From NCBI GenBank assembly GCA_016234405.1, contig JACRCC010000039.1:1-32626 (forward strand): a DNA stretch of 32,626 nt. Reading direction: 5' to 3'. A model generated the notes under the pieces. That model saw only the letters and a program-made list of their open reading frames with translations, was not told the origin of the DNA and ran no database searches. The DNA comes from Deltaproteobacteria bacterium (lineage in GTDB: Bacteria; Desulfobacterota; GWC2-55-46). A program made the position numbers and the translations under genes. The first letter of the stretch is position 1; each line of letters opens with the position of its first letter. Positions 16,130-23,702 of this stretch are shown here, piece after piece.

Positions 16130-17149
16130 TGCGGCGCCCTTCTGAGCCGAGTGCATGGTATCAAGCTCTTTTCTCGAAGGGAAATCGTCGAGTTTTACGC
16201 CAAAGTCCAGACCCATGCCGTGGAGCAGCTCTTTTATCTCGTTAAGGGACTTCCTGCCGAAGTTTTTCGTCCTGAGCATCTCCTGCTCGGATTTTTGCAC
16301 CATCTCGCCGATATATTTGATGTCCGCGTTTTTAAGGCAATTCGCGCTCCTAACGGACAACTCGAGTTCATCCACCGTCTTGAAAAGGTTTTCGTTGAAC
16401 TGCGGTTTTAAGGCGGACGCGCCCTCGAAAGACCTCTCAGGGGCCTCCTCGAAGGTTATAAAGAGACTCAACTGGTCTTTCAAAATCTTGGCGGCTATCG
16501 CCACTGCGCTTTGCGGGTCAATTGCGCCCGACGTCCACAACTCAAGCGCCAACTTGTCGTAGTCGGTCCTCTGCCCCACCCTCGCGTGCGTCACGTTGAA
16601 GTTAACGCGAGAAACGGGCTGGAATACGGAATCTATCGCTATGGTGCCGACCGGCGCGTCCGGCTGTTTATTCCTCTCCGAAGGGGCGTAACCCTTGCCG
16701 GTGTCGGCGCGCAGCTCCGCCTCGAACTTGGAGTCCTTGGAGACCGTGGCGATATGAAGCTCAGGATTCAATATCTCCACCGTTGAATCGCAGATGATAT
16801 CCCCGGCCCTCACCGAGCCGTCCGCGCCGCCGCCCTTTATACGCAGCGTCTTTGGGCCTTCCCCGTGAATCTTGAGCTTCACCTGCTTCAAGTTCAATAT
16901 GATGTCGGAGACGTCTTCCTTGACGCCCGGCACGGAGGTGAACTCGTGGAGCACCCCGTCGAATCTAACGGACGTTACTGCCGCGCCCTGAAGTGATGAG
17001 AGCAGAATACGTCTCAATGCATTGCCTATTGTAACCCCGAACCCGCGCTCAAGAGGCTCCGCGACGAACTTGCCGTAGGTGCCGGTTAGGGTATCCTTGT
17101 CGGCTTCAAGCTTTTTGGGTTTAATAAGGTCGCGCCAGTTTTTCTGCAT
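16127..17149 (-). CDS. rpoA: DNA-directed RNA polymerase subunit alpha
   Basis: This 340-residue protein has an N-terminal dimerisation domain (about 10-235), including the family segment LERGFGVTIGNALRRILLSS (33-52) and the loop with GTYGKFVAEP. The C-terminal domain (about 255-325) binds UP elements and activators, with the helix-hairpin-helix segment ELELSVRSANCLKN and GRKSLNEIKELL. It assembles the core polymerase. The start ATG at 17149 matches the family start. It lies between rpsD and rplQ as in most bacterial alpha operons, but with long gaps of 138 and 96 bases. Confidence 0.98.
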   Translation of the reverse strand: MQKNWRDLIKPKKLEADKDTLTGTYGKFVAEPLERGFGVTIGNALRRILLSSLQGAAVTSVRFDGVLHEFTSVPGVKEDVSDIILNLKQVKLKIHGEGPKTLRIKGGGADGSVRAGDIICDSTVEILNPELHIATVSKDSKFEAELRADTGKGYAPSERNKQPDAPVGTIAIDSVFQPVSRVNFNVTHARVGQRTDYDKLALELWTSGAIDPQSAVAIAAKILKDQLSLFITFEEAPERSFEGASALKPQFNENLFKTVDELELSVRSANCLKNADIKYIGEMVQKSEQEMLRTKNFGRKSLNEIKELLHGMGLDFGVKLDDFPSRKELDTMHSAQKGAA

Positions 17150-17215
17150 TTGGCCCCCGATATTTTAAAGAAGTTTTTTATTAATATTGCCGTGCCGGTT
17201 AGGTGCGTCCCGCCG

Positions 17216-17272
17216 GCGGCCGTTTACTTATAACCGGCCGCGGGGTCAACCGCCTACGGGGAGAATCCCCCC
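17216..17272. repeat. Two adjacent hairpins between rpsD and rpoA
   Basis: GCGGCCG (17216-17222) pairs with CGGCCGC (17235-17241), with GTT/AAC extending the stem. A second hairpin is formed by GGGGA (17258-17262) with TCCCC (17266-17270). Both lie in the 138-base gap upstream of rpoA on the transcript. They may be repeats or intercistronic control structures; there is no T-run to make them terminators. Confidence 0.45.
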
Positions 17273-17287
17273 GAAGGGCGATTTACA

Positions 17288-17914
17288 TTATTTGGAATAT
17301 AGCTCGACTACGAGCTGCTCGTTCATCGGGACGGTAACGTCATCCCTTCTCGGCGCCCTCACTACCGTGCCCTTTAGATGTTCCTTATCGAGCATGAGCC
17401 ACTCCGGCACGCCTCTTCTTTCCGCAGATTTGATGTTCGCGGCTATCCGCGCGTCCTTTTTTCTCTTCTCGGCAAGCTCGACGCTGTCCGAGGCCTTGAG
17501 CCTGTAAGACGGGATATCCACCTTTTTTCCGTTTATCCTGAAATGTCCGTGCGTCACCATCAAGCGCGCCTCTTTCCTGCACCCGGCAAAACCCATGCGG
17601 TAAACCACGTTGTCCATGCGCCTTTCAAGAAGGGTGACAAGGTTTTCTCCTGTGATGCCCTTGGCCCTGTCGGCGTCCTTGAACGTGAGCCTGAACTGGG
17701 ATTCCATCAATCCGTAGACCCTCTTGAGTTTTTGCTTTTCACGGAGCTGCAGGGCGTATTCGGAGACCTTACCCCTTGACTGCCCGTGCTGTCCGGGGCC
17801 GTAGCTCCTGCGCTCGAACGCACATTTGTCCGTGTAACAGCGGTCGGCCTTGAAAAAAAGCTTCATGCCCTCGCGTCTGCAAATCTTACATACCGATTCG
17901 ATATACCTTGCCAA
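17288..17914 (-). CDS. rpsD: 30S ribosomal protein S4
   Basis: This 208-residue primary binder of the 16S rRNA 5' domain is often also a translational repressor of the alpha operon. The zinc ligands C9, C12, C26 and C31 mark the zinc-containing form. The S4 RNA-binding domain is near [22 protein letters not shown], about residues 92-160. I chose a TTG start at 17914 because AGGAGG lies seven bases upstream, and because the resulting [16 protein letters not shown] and the 208 residues match the family. An ATG at 17974 would add 20 basic residues not seen in S4 proteins. Confidence 0.96.
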   Translation of the reverse strand: MARYIESVCKICRREGMKLFFKADRCYTDKCAFERRSYGPGQHGQSRGKVSEYALQLREKQKLKRVYGLMESQFRLTFKDADRAKGITGENLVTLLERRMDNVVYRMGFAGCRKEARLMVTHGHFRINGKKVDIPSYRLKASDSVELAEKRKKDARIAANIKSAERRGVPEWLMLDKEHLKGTVVRAPRRDDVTVPMNEQLVVELYSK

Positions 17915-18009
17915 CTTCTCCCTCCTTCTGAGCACATTCGCAACGCTTCCACGTAAACTCCGCGCACCCATCAAATCATTTTATTTGGGTCCGCCGCGCT
18001 TGACCCAAC

Positions 18010-18384
18010 CTACACCCTTCTCCTCTTAGGCGGCCTGCAGCCGTTGTGCGGAAGCGGCGTCACGTCGCGTATGAGGCTGATGCCGATGCCGGCTGCCTGC
18101 AAGGACCTCAGCGCCGATTCCCTTCCCGCGCCGGGTCCGTTTATAAAGACATCCACGCTCTTGACGCCCTGATCCATCGCCTTTTTAGCGGCCGTTTCCG
18201 CCGCAACCTGCGCGGCAAACGGGGTGCCCTTTCTTGAACCTTTAAAACCCTGCGCCCCGGCGCTCGACCACGCTATGACGTTGCCGGCATGGTCGGCGAT
18301 GCTCACTATCGTGTTGTTGAACGTTGATTTGATGTGGGCTATGGCCTTGGAGACCGCCCTTTTTTCCTTTTTCACCTTTGCCAT
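18010..18384 (-). CDS. rpsK: 30S ribosomal protein S11
   Basis: This 124-residue protein of the 30S platform contacts the mRNA-tRNA codon region. Typical segments are [45 protein letters not shown] and the basic end [15 protein letters not shown]. The ATG start gives the usual length. It follows rpsM after an unusually long 199-base gap and precedes rpsD by 95 bases. Confidence 0.98.
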   Translation of the reverse strand: MAKVKKEKRAVSKAIAHIKSTFNNTIVSIADHAGNVIAWSSAGAQGFKGSRKGTPFAAQVAAETAAKKAMDQGVKSVDVFINGPGAGRESALRSLQAAGIGISLIRDVTPLPHNGCRPPKRRRV

Positions 18385-18508
18385 CTATTATAACGCGCCT
18401 CCCGTTCTTTGTCCGTCCGTTGCCTTGTTTCAGAAATTGAAAATATTTATAATATCATGAAAACGGTGTTTTTTCACCATTAAAATCGCATCCCGGTATC
18501 AGGGACAG

Positions 18509-18565
18509 GTACCGGTGAACGGTTGGCGATAAAAACAGGTATCCCTTTAACCGTTTTACGGATAC
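18509..18565. repeat. Imperfect palindrome between rpsM and rpsK
   Basis: Arm 18509-18524 (GTACCGGTGAACGGTT) pairs imperfectly with 18549-18565 (AACCGTTTTACGGATAC). The wording (ACGGTTAAA, ACCGTT) resembles the repeats around rpsE and rplV. The same 199-base gap also has a small hairpin at 18465-18478 (GGTG/CACC) followed by an AT-rich stretch. No gene is visible in the gap. Confidence 0.45.
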
Positions 18566-18583
18566 GCCGCCTTTGATAACCGA

Positions 18584-18958
18584 CTACTCGGCCTTCTTCT
18601 TGACGAACACGCTCTTTCTCGGGCCTTTTCTGGTACGCGCGTTAGTATGAGTCCGCTGACCGCGCACCGGGAGGTTTTTCCGGTGGCGTATCCCCCTGTA
18701 GCAGCCCATGTCCATGAGCATCTTGACGTGCATGGAGACGTCTTTTCTGAGATCGCCCTCCACCTTGAATTCGCCGTCAATGACCTTTCTTACGGCCCCC
18801 GCCTGCGCCTCCGTAAGGTCCTGCGTCTTCGTGGCTGCGTCAACGCCGGCCTTCGTGAGTATCTTGGACGCGGAAGATCGCCCGATACCGAATATCTTGG
18901 TAATGGCGATGCCTATCCTTTTATTCTTGCTTAAATCCACTCCGGCAATACGAGCCAA
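18584..18958 (-). CDS. rpsM: 30S ribosomal protein S13
   Basis: This 124-residue head protein contacts the P-site tRNA and forms the intersubunit bridge to 23S rRNA. The start [13 protein letters not shown], the helix-turn-helix region, [27 protein letters not shown] and the Lys-rich tail are all standard. The start codon is TTG, chosen because AGGAGGGG lies just upstream and MARIAG is the family start. The gene follows rpmJ by 25 bases. Confidence 0.97.
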   Translation of the reverse strand: MARIAGVDLSKNKRIGIAITKIFGIGRSSASKILTKAGVDAATKTQDLTEAQAGAVRKVIDGEFKVEGDLRKDVSMHVKMLMDMGCYRGIRHRKNLPVRGQRTHTNARTRKGPRKSVFVKKKAE

Positions 18959-18983
18959 TTTCCCCTCCTTTTCCTTACGCCCT

Positions 18984-19097
18984 CTATCCCTGCCTCTGCT
19001 TGTGTTTCGGGTTTGGGCAGACGACCCGCACGACGCCGCTTCTTTTTACGATCTTGCACTTTATGCAAATCTTTTTTACCGAGCTTCTTACCTTCAT
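18984..19097 (-). CDS. rpmJ: 50S ribosomal protein L36 (zinc type)
   Basis: This complete 37-residue protein starts [14 protein letters not shown]. The zinc ligands are C11, C14, C27 and H32, the C+ form that needs zinc. It lies between infA and rpsM, the usual place in Gram-positives and many Deltaproteobacteria. It starts with ATG at 19097 and stops with TAG at 18984. Confidence 0.96.
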   Translation of the reverse strand: MKVRSSVKKICIKCKIVKRSGVVRVVCPNPKHKQRQG

Positions 19098-19126
19098 GTC
19101 GCCAATCGTCCTCTCTTGGTAAAATC

Positions 19127-19164
19127 TCAGGCCTGAAGGCCTGAGCTACAGGCCTGAGCTGCGG
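19127..19164. repeat. TCAGGCCTGAAGGCCTGAGC repeat after infA
   Basis: A 20-base near-palindrome beginning at 19127, TCAGGCCTGAAGGCCTGAGC, is followed by TACAGGCCTGAGCTG, in effect one and a half copies. It begins directly after the infA stop on the transcript. A sister copy lies at 26961-26983. Confidence 0.75.
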
Positions 19165-19383
19165 TTACTTCGAACGGTACGTAATACGCCCGCGCGTAAG
19201 GTCGTAAGGCGACAACTCTATCGTCACCTTGTCGCCGGGCAGGATCTTTATGAAATGCATCCTCATCTTCCCTGAGACGTGGGCGAGCACCTTATGCTTG
19301 TTTTCAAGCTCGACCCTGAACATCGCGTTTGGAAGGGTCTCGAGGACCGTGCCCTCCACCTGTATCGCTTCTTCTTTAGGCAT
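19165..19383 (-). CDS. infA: Translation initiation factor IF-1
   Basis: This 72-residue OB-fold protein binds the ribosomal A site during initiation and works with IF-2 and IF-3. The start [39 protein letters not shown] and LTRGRITYR are diagnostic. I chose the ATG at 19383 over an upstream in-frame start, because the upstream part is encoded by the repeat between map and infA and is not part of IF-1. It lies between map and rpmJ. Confidence 0.97.
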   Translation of the reverse strand: MPKEEAIQVEGTVLETLPNAMFRVELENKHKVLAHVSGKMRMHFIKILPGDKVTIELSPYDLTRGRITYRSK

Positions 19384-19430
19384 TATTACTTGGAGTTTTT
19401 CCGCACCCTGTTGATTGATTTTTTCAACGC

Positions 19431-19508
19431 CGCGCCCAGCACCACTTTGCTGCACGGTGTAATTTATTAAACGACATGCTTTCGTGATGCAAAGTGGTGC
19501 TGGGCGCG
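19431..19508. repeat. Inverted-repeat element, copy C, between map and infA
   Basis: A perfect 20-bp inverted repeat (19431-19450 CGCGCCCAGCACCACTTTGC, with 19489-19508) has a 38-base spacer. The outer bases pair imperfectly. Both arms carry a matched G-to-A/C-to-T change relative to copies A and B (CAGCACC instead of CAGCGCC), so pairing is kept although the sequence changed. No T-run follows on either strand. Confidence 0.85.
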
Positions 19509-19515
19509 CCCCCGC

Positions 19516-20274
19516 TTAAATCCTGCTCAAAACATAAGGCCCTTTTTGCGTAACGGCCACCGTGTGTTCGAAGTGGGCCGACAAACTCCCGTCTTTGGTT
19601 ACGGCCGTCCACCCGTCGTCAAGTATCTTTATCTCGTGGCCGCCCGCGTTTATCATGGGCTCTATTGCGAGCACCATGCCGGGTTTTAACCGAGTCCCGG
19701 TGCCCGGCTCTCCGAAATTAGGCAGCTGCGGCGGCTCGTGCAGCTCTCTTCCGATGCCGTGTCCGACAAAATCCCTTACGACCGAAAACCCGGCGGCCTC
19801 TACCGTAGACTGAACCGCATGGGATATGTCGTGGAGCCTCCCACCCACTACCGCCGCGGCGATTGCGAGGTCAAGCGACTTTTCCGTTACTTCCATGAGC
19901 CTTCGGGCATCCTCGCCAACACTACCCACCGGCGACGTGAACGCGGCATCCCCGTAAAAACCGTCATAGAGCACGCCGCAATCAATGCTTAATATGTCGC
20001 CTTCTTTTAGCGCCCTCTTTGACGGCATACCGTGCACCACTTGATCGTTAACCGACGTGCACAGGCAAAACGGGTATCCCTTATATCCCTTGAAGGCGGG
20101 ACGCGCCTTTCTTTTTTTTATCTCTCCTTCGGCTATGCGCTCAAGGTCTATCGTGGAGACCCCCGGCGCAATCCGTTCTTTGAGTATCAGGAGCGCCTCG
20201 GCGACGATTCGGCTGCTCGCCCTCATCACTTCAATCTCGTCCGGCGATTTAAGTATTATGACTTCCCTTCTCAA
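19516..20274 (-). CDS. map: Methionine aminopeptidase, type I
   Basis: This 252-residue enzyme removes the initiator methionine from nascent proteins. The dimetal ligands D98, D109, H172, E205 and E236, and the substrate-side H81, are all present, each offset by one or two from the E. coli numbering. The best start in frame is TTG at 20274, overlapping the adk end by 26 bases with a GAGG close upstream. No ATG gives a complete N-terminus. The order adk-map-infA is the common one where these genes join the spc and alpha operons. Confidence 0.95.
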   Translation of the reverse strand: MRREVIILKSPDEIEVMRASSRIVAEALLILKERIAPGVSTIDLERIAEGEIKKRKARPAFKGYKGYPFCLCTSVNDQVVHGMPSKRALKEGDILSIDCGVLYDGFYGDAAFTSPVGSVGEDARRLMEVTEKSLDLAIAAAVVGGRLHDISHAVQSTVEAAGFSVVRDFVGHGIGRELHEPPQLPNFGEPGTGTRLKPGMVLAIEPMINAGGHEIKILDDGWTAVTKDGSLSAHFEHTVAVTQKGPYVLSRI

Positions 20275-20926
20275 TAGCCTCTACGACCGCCTTCGTTATC
20301 CGGTCTACCGCGCCCGTTCCGTCAACGGCGCGGTAGAGCTTCTTCTTAGTGTAATAATCTATCAAAGGAAAGGTCTCGTTTTCATAAACCAAGAGCCTTG
20401 CCTCGATGGTCTCTTCCTTGTCGTCGTCCCTCTGGTATATCTCGCCGCCGCATTTGTCGCACATCCCGATATTTTGGGGCGGCGAAAAGGACACGTGGTA
20501 ATTCGCGGCGCACTTCCTGCAAACCCTCCTGCCGGAGAGACGCTTCACGAGCGTTTTTCTGTCCACCTCGATGCCTATTACGGATTCTATGAAGGGGGCA
20601 ATACCCCCCTCCTTGCGCATTCCGTTGAAGGTCTCTTCGAGCGCCCCAGCCTGCCTTATCGTCCTCGGAAAGCCGTCGAGGATGAAGCCGCTTATACAGT
20701 CGTCGCCTTTGAGCCTGTCTACAACCATGCTGACGACTATCTCGTCGGGCACGAGCACGCCCTTGTCCATGTACTCCTTTGCCCTTACGCCCAACTGGGT
20801 CTTATTCCTCACGTTTGCCCTGAGGATGTCCCCGGTTGATATCTGCGGTATGCTGAAGCGTTCGGAAAGAATATGTCCCTGAGTGCCCTTGCCTGCGCCG
20901 GGGGCGCCGAGGAGTATCAAGTTCAT
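20249..20926 (-). CDS. adk: Adenylate kinase (zinc-lid, long form)
   Basis: This 225-residue enzyme interconverts ATP + AMP and 2 ADP. The P-loop GAPGAGKGT is at 7-15, the AMP-binding region STGDILR at about 30-36, and GFPRT at 85-89. The long LID domain carries C136, C139, C156 and C159, the zinc-binding form. The start is four bases after the secY stop, so the gene belongs to the spc transcript. Confidence 0.97.
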   Translation of the reverse strand: MNLILLGAPGAGKGTQGHILSERFSIPQISTGDILRANVRNKTQLGVRAKEYMDKGVLVPDEIVVSMVVDRLKGDDCISGFILDGFPRTIRQAGALEETFNGMRKEGGIAPFIESVIGIEVDRKTLVKRLSGRRVCRKCAANYHVSFSPPQNIGMCDKCGGEIYQRDDDKEETIEARLLVYENETFPLIDYYTKKKLYRAVDGTGAVDRITKAVVEAIEKGSHNT

Positions 20927-20930
20927 AACT

Positions 20931-22241
20931 TTAAGCGCCTCTGCCTTTTATCTTGCCTTTTTTCAGCAGCCCTTCGTAGCTGCGCGAAAGCATATGCGAT
21001 TCAATCTGCTGGGCGGTGTCCATTGCCACGCCTACGACTATAAGGAGCGCCGTGCCGCCGAAATGGAAGGGCGCGTTGAACTCGGTCACAAAAAGCGACG
21101 GCAGGACGCAAACGAGCGCTAAATAGAGCGAACCCCACAGCGTAAGCCTTGTGAGCACCGTATCCAAATAATCGGCGGTGTTGGCCCCCGGCCGTATCCC
21201 CGGCACGAACCCGCCGTGTTTTTTAAGATTCTCGGCTACCTCCTTGGGGTTGAACTGAACGGCGGTGTAGAAGTAGGCGAAAAATATTATCAAACCCACA
21301 TATAGGAGATTATAAAGCGCCCCGCCGGGGTTAAGGCTATGAGCAACGGTCTTCATGAACGGGACGTTTATGAAATTAGCAATCGTCGCCGGAAAAACTA
21401 TTATCGAAGACGCAAATATCGGCGGAATGACCCCTGATGAGTTTATCTTAAGAGGCAGGTGCTGCATCCCTCCGCCCATCACCTTTCTGCCGACTATCCT
21501 CTTAGGGTACTGGATGGGGATCTTCCTCTGCGCCATCTCCATGTAGCATATAAAGGCTACCACCGCAACCATCAACGCCGCGAGAAAGAGGATGACGAGG
21601 ATGCCCATCTCTCCGGTCTTTACGAGTTGAAACGAACTGTATACGGCCGCCGGCATCCGCGCGATGATGCCGACGAATATTATAAGAGAAATCCCGTTGC
21701 CAATCCCCCGCTCGGTTATCTGCTCTCCAACCCACATGAGAAACGACGTTCCCGACGTGAGCGTAACGACCGTCATCAGTCTAAACGCCCATCCCGGATT
21801 AAGCACCACGGGCGCCCCGCCCGGGCCGGTGGAACTCTCAAGGCCGATAGCTATCATCATGCTCTGCACGATGGACAGAACTATGGTCAGGTATCTCGTA
21901 TACTGCGTTATCGTCCTTCTTCCGGCCTCCCCCTCCTTCTGGAGTTTTTCGAGCTGAGGGATTACGGCGGTCAGAAGTTGGATGATGATGGACGCGCTGA
22001 TGTAAGGCATGATGCCGAGCGAGAAGACCGAAAACCTCTCGAGCGCGCCGCCCGTGAACATGGTCGCAAAGTCAAGGAGGGTCCCGCTTGACGCCTTGAA
22101 AAACGCGGCCATTGCCTCCGCATCAATGCCGGGGGTCGGTATAAAAACCCCGATGCGGAATACCGCAAGGGCTATCAACGTGATTATGATTCGGCGATTA
22201 AGCTCGGGGATATTGCTTATTTTCGGGATGAACGCCGACAA
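20931..22241 (-). CDS. secY: Preprotein translocase subunit SecY
   Basis: This 436-residue, ten-helix channel protein of the Sec translocon shows the family segments FSVFSLGIMPYISASIIIQLL, TQYTRYLTIVLSIVQS, GNGISLIIFVGI and PGIRPG. The TTG start immediately follows the rplO stop, with GGAGG eight bases upstream inside the end of rplO, so translation is probably coupled. The N-terminus SAFIPKISNIPELNRRI aligns with other SecY starts. Confidence 0.97.
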   Translation of the reverse strand: MSAFIPKISNIPELNRRIIITLIALAVFRIGVFIPTPGIDAEAMAAFFKASSGTLLDFATMFTGGALERFSVFSLGIMPYISASIIIQLLTAVIPQLEKLQKEGEAGRRTITQYTRYLTIVLSIVQSMMIAIGLESSTGPGGAPVVLNPGWAFRLMTVVTLTSGTSFLMWVGEQITERGIGNGISLIIFVGIIARMPAAVYSSFQLVKTGEMGILVILFLAALMVAVVAFICYMEMAQRKIPIQYPKRIVGRKVMGGGMQHLPLKINSSGVIPPIFASSIIVFPATIANFINVPFMKTVAHSLNPGGALYNLLYVGLIIFFAYFYTAVQFNPKEVAENLKKHGGFVPGIRPGANTADYLDTVLTRLTLWGSLYLALVCVLPSLFVTEFNAPFHFGGTALLIVVGVAMDTAQQIESHMLSRSYEGLLKKGKIKGRGA

Positions 22242-22682
22242 TTATACAACCTCCGTTGCCCCGCCTGCCGCCTTTATCTTCGATATGGCGGACTTGCTGA
22301 ACAAGTTGGCCTTTACCGTAAGAGGGAACTTTATCTCACCGTCTCCGAGTATCTTCAACGGGCCTTTTGCGCCCTTTACAAGCCCCTTTGCCGCGCAGGA
22401 CTGCGCGTCAACGGTCTCGCCTTTTTTAAATACGCGGCTGATGTCTCCGACGTTTGTTATCCCGTTTACAACCCTGAAGATATTGGTGAATCCGCGCTTG
22501 GGGAGGCGCCTTTGAAGCGGCATCTGCCCGCCCTCGAACCCCGGCTTTATGCTGCCTCCGGTCCTCGCGGTCTGACCCTTGCCGCCCTTGCCCGACGTCC
22601 TGCCTGAGCCTCCGCCCTCGCCTCTGCCGACTCTTTTACGCGCGCGATTCGCCCCCTTGGGAGCCTTTAGTTTATCTAACAT
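22242..22682 (-). CDS. rplO: 50S ribosomal protein L15
   Basis: This 146-residue protein binds 23S rRNA late in large-subunit assembly. The N-terminal basic, glycine-rich segment RVGRGEGGGSGRTSGKGGKG, then GFEGGQMPLQRRLPKRGF, is diagnostic. The C-terminal globular part is of normal length. It is preceded by rpmD with a 34-base gap and directly abuts secY. Confidence 0.97.
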   Translation of the reverse strand: MLDKLKAPKGANRARKRVGRGEGGGSGRTSGKGGKGQTARTGGSIKPGFEGGQMPLQRRLPKRGFTNIFRVVNGITNVGDISRVFKKGETVDAQSCAAKGLVKGAKGPLKILGDGEIKFPLTVKANLFSKSAISKIKAAGGATEVV

Positions 22683-22716
22683 GAATCCTCTTTGCGATTT
22701 GCTTATTATTTTAAGG

Positions 22717-22929
22717 TTAAACCAGTTTAGGCGTTTTACCCTTAACCGCGCTCTCCACCGTCACGAGGTGCGCCACCTTGTTTATAAGCCCTCTTACGGC
22801 CGGCGTATCATTCAACACCTTTGAGCTGTTTACCTTTTTGAGCCCGAGACCGTGAACCGTCTTTATCTGCCTCTCGGTCTGACCGGATTTACTCTTGATA
22901 AGAGTTACCTTTAGTTTTTTGCCTGCCAT
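22717..22929 (-). CDS. rpmD: 50S ribosomal protein L30
   Basis: This 70-residue protein is slightly longer than the usual 58-62. [45 protein letters not shown] are typical; the extra residues are a Lys-rich C-terminal tail. It lies between rpsE and rplO as expected, but 138 bases after rpsE because of an inserted repeat. Confidence 0.95.
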   Translation of the reverse strand: MAGKKLKVTLIKSKSGQTERQIKTVHGLGLKKVNSSKVLNDTPAVRGLINKVAHLVTVESAVKGKTPKLV

Positions 22930-22974
22930 CGCTCGACCCCGCGTTCTTTGTTTTAAACCCCGCCCGCAGTGAAA

Positions 22975-23060
22975 CGGTTATCGGTGGGCGGTTATCGGTT
23001 ATCAGTGAAGGTAAAAACCAATCGTCCTTAAACCGATAACCGGCAACTGATAACGGATAA
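22975..23060. repeat. Heptamer palindrome after rpsE (uninterrupted member of the pair)
   Basis: Left half 22975-23010 is built of CGGTTAT-like heptamers, and right half 23031-23060 of their complement (ACCGATAAC, CTGATAACGG). They are joined by a segment that contains GTGAAGGTAAAAA (23005-23017) and the 21-base segment 23020-23040. Both of those recur in inverted order in the element at 23573-23702, on the other side of rpsE. Confidence 0.8.
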
Positions 23061-23067
23061 CCATTTT

Positions 23068-23556
23068 TTACTGCGCCCTTTTGCCGCGCATCTCCGCGAC
23101 GCTCTCAGGACTCTTTATCTGCTTCAATGCGTCAAGAGTCGCCTTTACGACGTTGTGCGGGTTGCTGGTGCCGATGGACTTCGTAAGGATGTTTGTGATG
23201 CCCACGGCCTCGACAACGGCCCTGACCCCGCCTCCGGCAATTACGCCTGTTCCGGGAGATGCGGGCCTCAAAAAAACACGGCCCGCGCCGTATGTGCCGG
23301 TAACCTCGTAAGGTATCGTCCCCTCGTTCACATATATGCGCAGCAACGTCTTTTTAGCCTGTTCAATCGCCTTTCTTATGGCCTCGGGCACCTCGTTAGC
23401 CTTGCCCAGACCCACGCCCACATAACCGTGGCCGTCGCCGACGACTACGATGGCGTTAAAACTGAACCGCTTGCCTCCCTTAACGACCTTGGCTACCCTG
23501 TTAAGGTATACAAGTTTGTCTTTAAGCTCTAAGGCATTTGCGTCTATCTTCTCCAA
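23068..23556 (-). CDS. rpsE: 30S ribosomal protein S5
   Basis: This 162-residue protein takes part in translational accuracy and mRNA unwinding at the entry channel. The dsRBD-like N-terminal domain ([34 protein letters not shown]) and the C-terminal [15 protein letters not shown] and [14 protein letters not shown] are diagnostic. A TTG start fits a GGAGG six bases upstream and gives the usual N-terminus. The gene is framed by two mirror-image repeat elements, leaving gaps of 143 and 138 bases. Confidence 0.97.
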   Translation of the reverse strand: MEKIDANALELKDKLVYLNRVAKVVKGGKRFSFNAIVVVGDGHGYVGVGLGKANEVPEAIRKAIEQAKKTLLRIYVNEGTIPYEVTGTYGAGRVFLRPASPGTGVIAGGGVRAVVEAVGITNILTKSIGTSNPHNVVKATLDALKQIKSPESVAEMRGKRAQ

Positions 23557-23572
23557 ACAAGACCTCCATAAT

Positions 23573-23702
23573 CAGTTATCGGTTATCAGTTATCTGTTAT
23601 CGGTTTAAGGACGATTATTTTTTGCTCCCCTCTTTCTTAAAGAGGAGTCGGGGGAGATTATTTTTACCTTCACCGATAACCGTCCACCGATAACGGCCGT
23701 TA
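23573..23702. repeat. Heptamer palindrome before rpsE, interrupted by a second palindrome
   Basis: CAGTTAT/CGGTTAT/CTGTTAT heptamers (23573-23606) and complementary CACCGATAACCG units (23672-23702) form the arms. The centre holds a 33-base insert, 23623-23655, bounded on both sides by the direct repeat GATTATTTTT (23613-23622 and 23656-23665). The sister element at 22975-23060 has this site only once and without the insert. The right end is the palindrome TAACGGCCGTTA (23691-23702), which includes the rplR stop codon. Confidence 0.8.
23623..23655. repeat. Small C/G-rich palindromic insert (TGCTCCCC...GGGGGA)
   Basis: CTCCCC at its left pairs with GGGGAG at its right, and CCTCTTT with AAAGAGG inside. 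A close relative in the opposite orientation lies at 24769-24803. The flanking 10-bp direct duplication suggests it arrived by insertion into an existing repeat. Confidence 0.7.

Noticed and set aside
19384-19455. Upstream extension of IF-1 by 24 residues
   Set aside because: The extra codons come from the repeat between map and infA. IF-1 homologues start at the ATG at 19383 and have 72 residues.
22975-23702. Could the heptamer runs be a CRISPR array?
   Set aside because: The units are 7 bases in direct tandem without spacers, and the halves are inverted. No cas genes are present.
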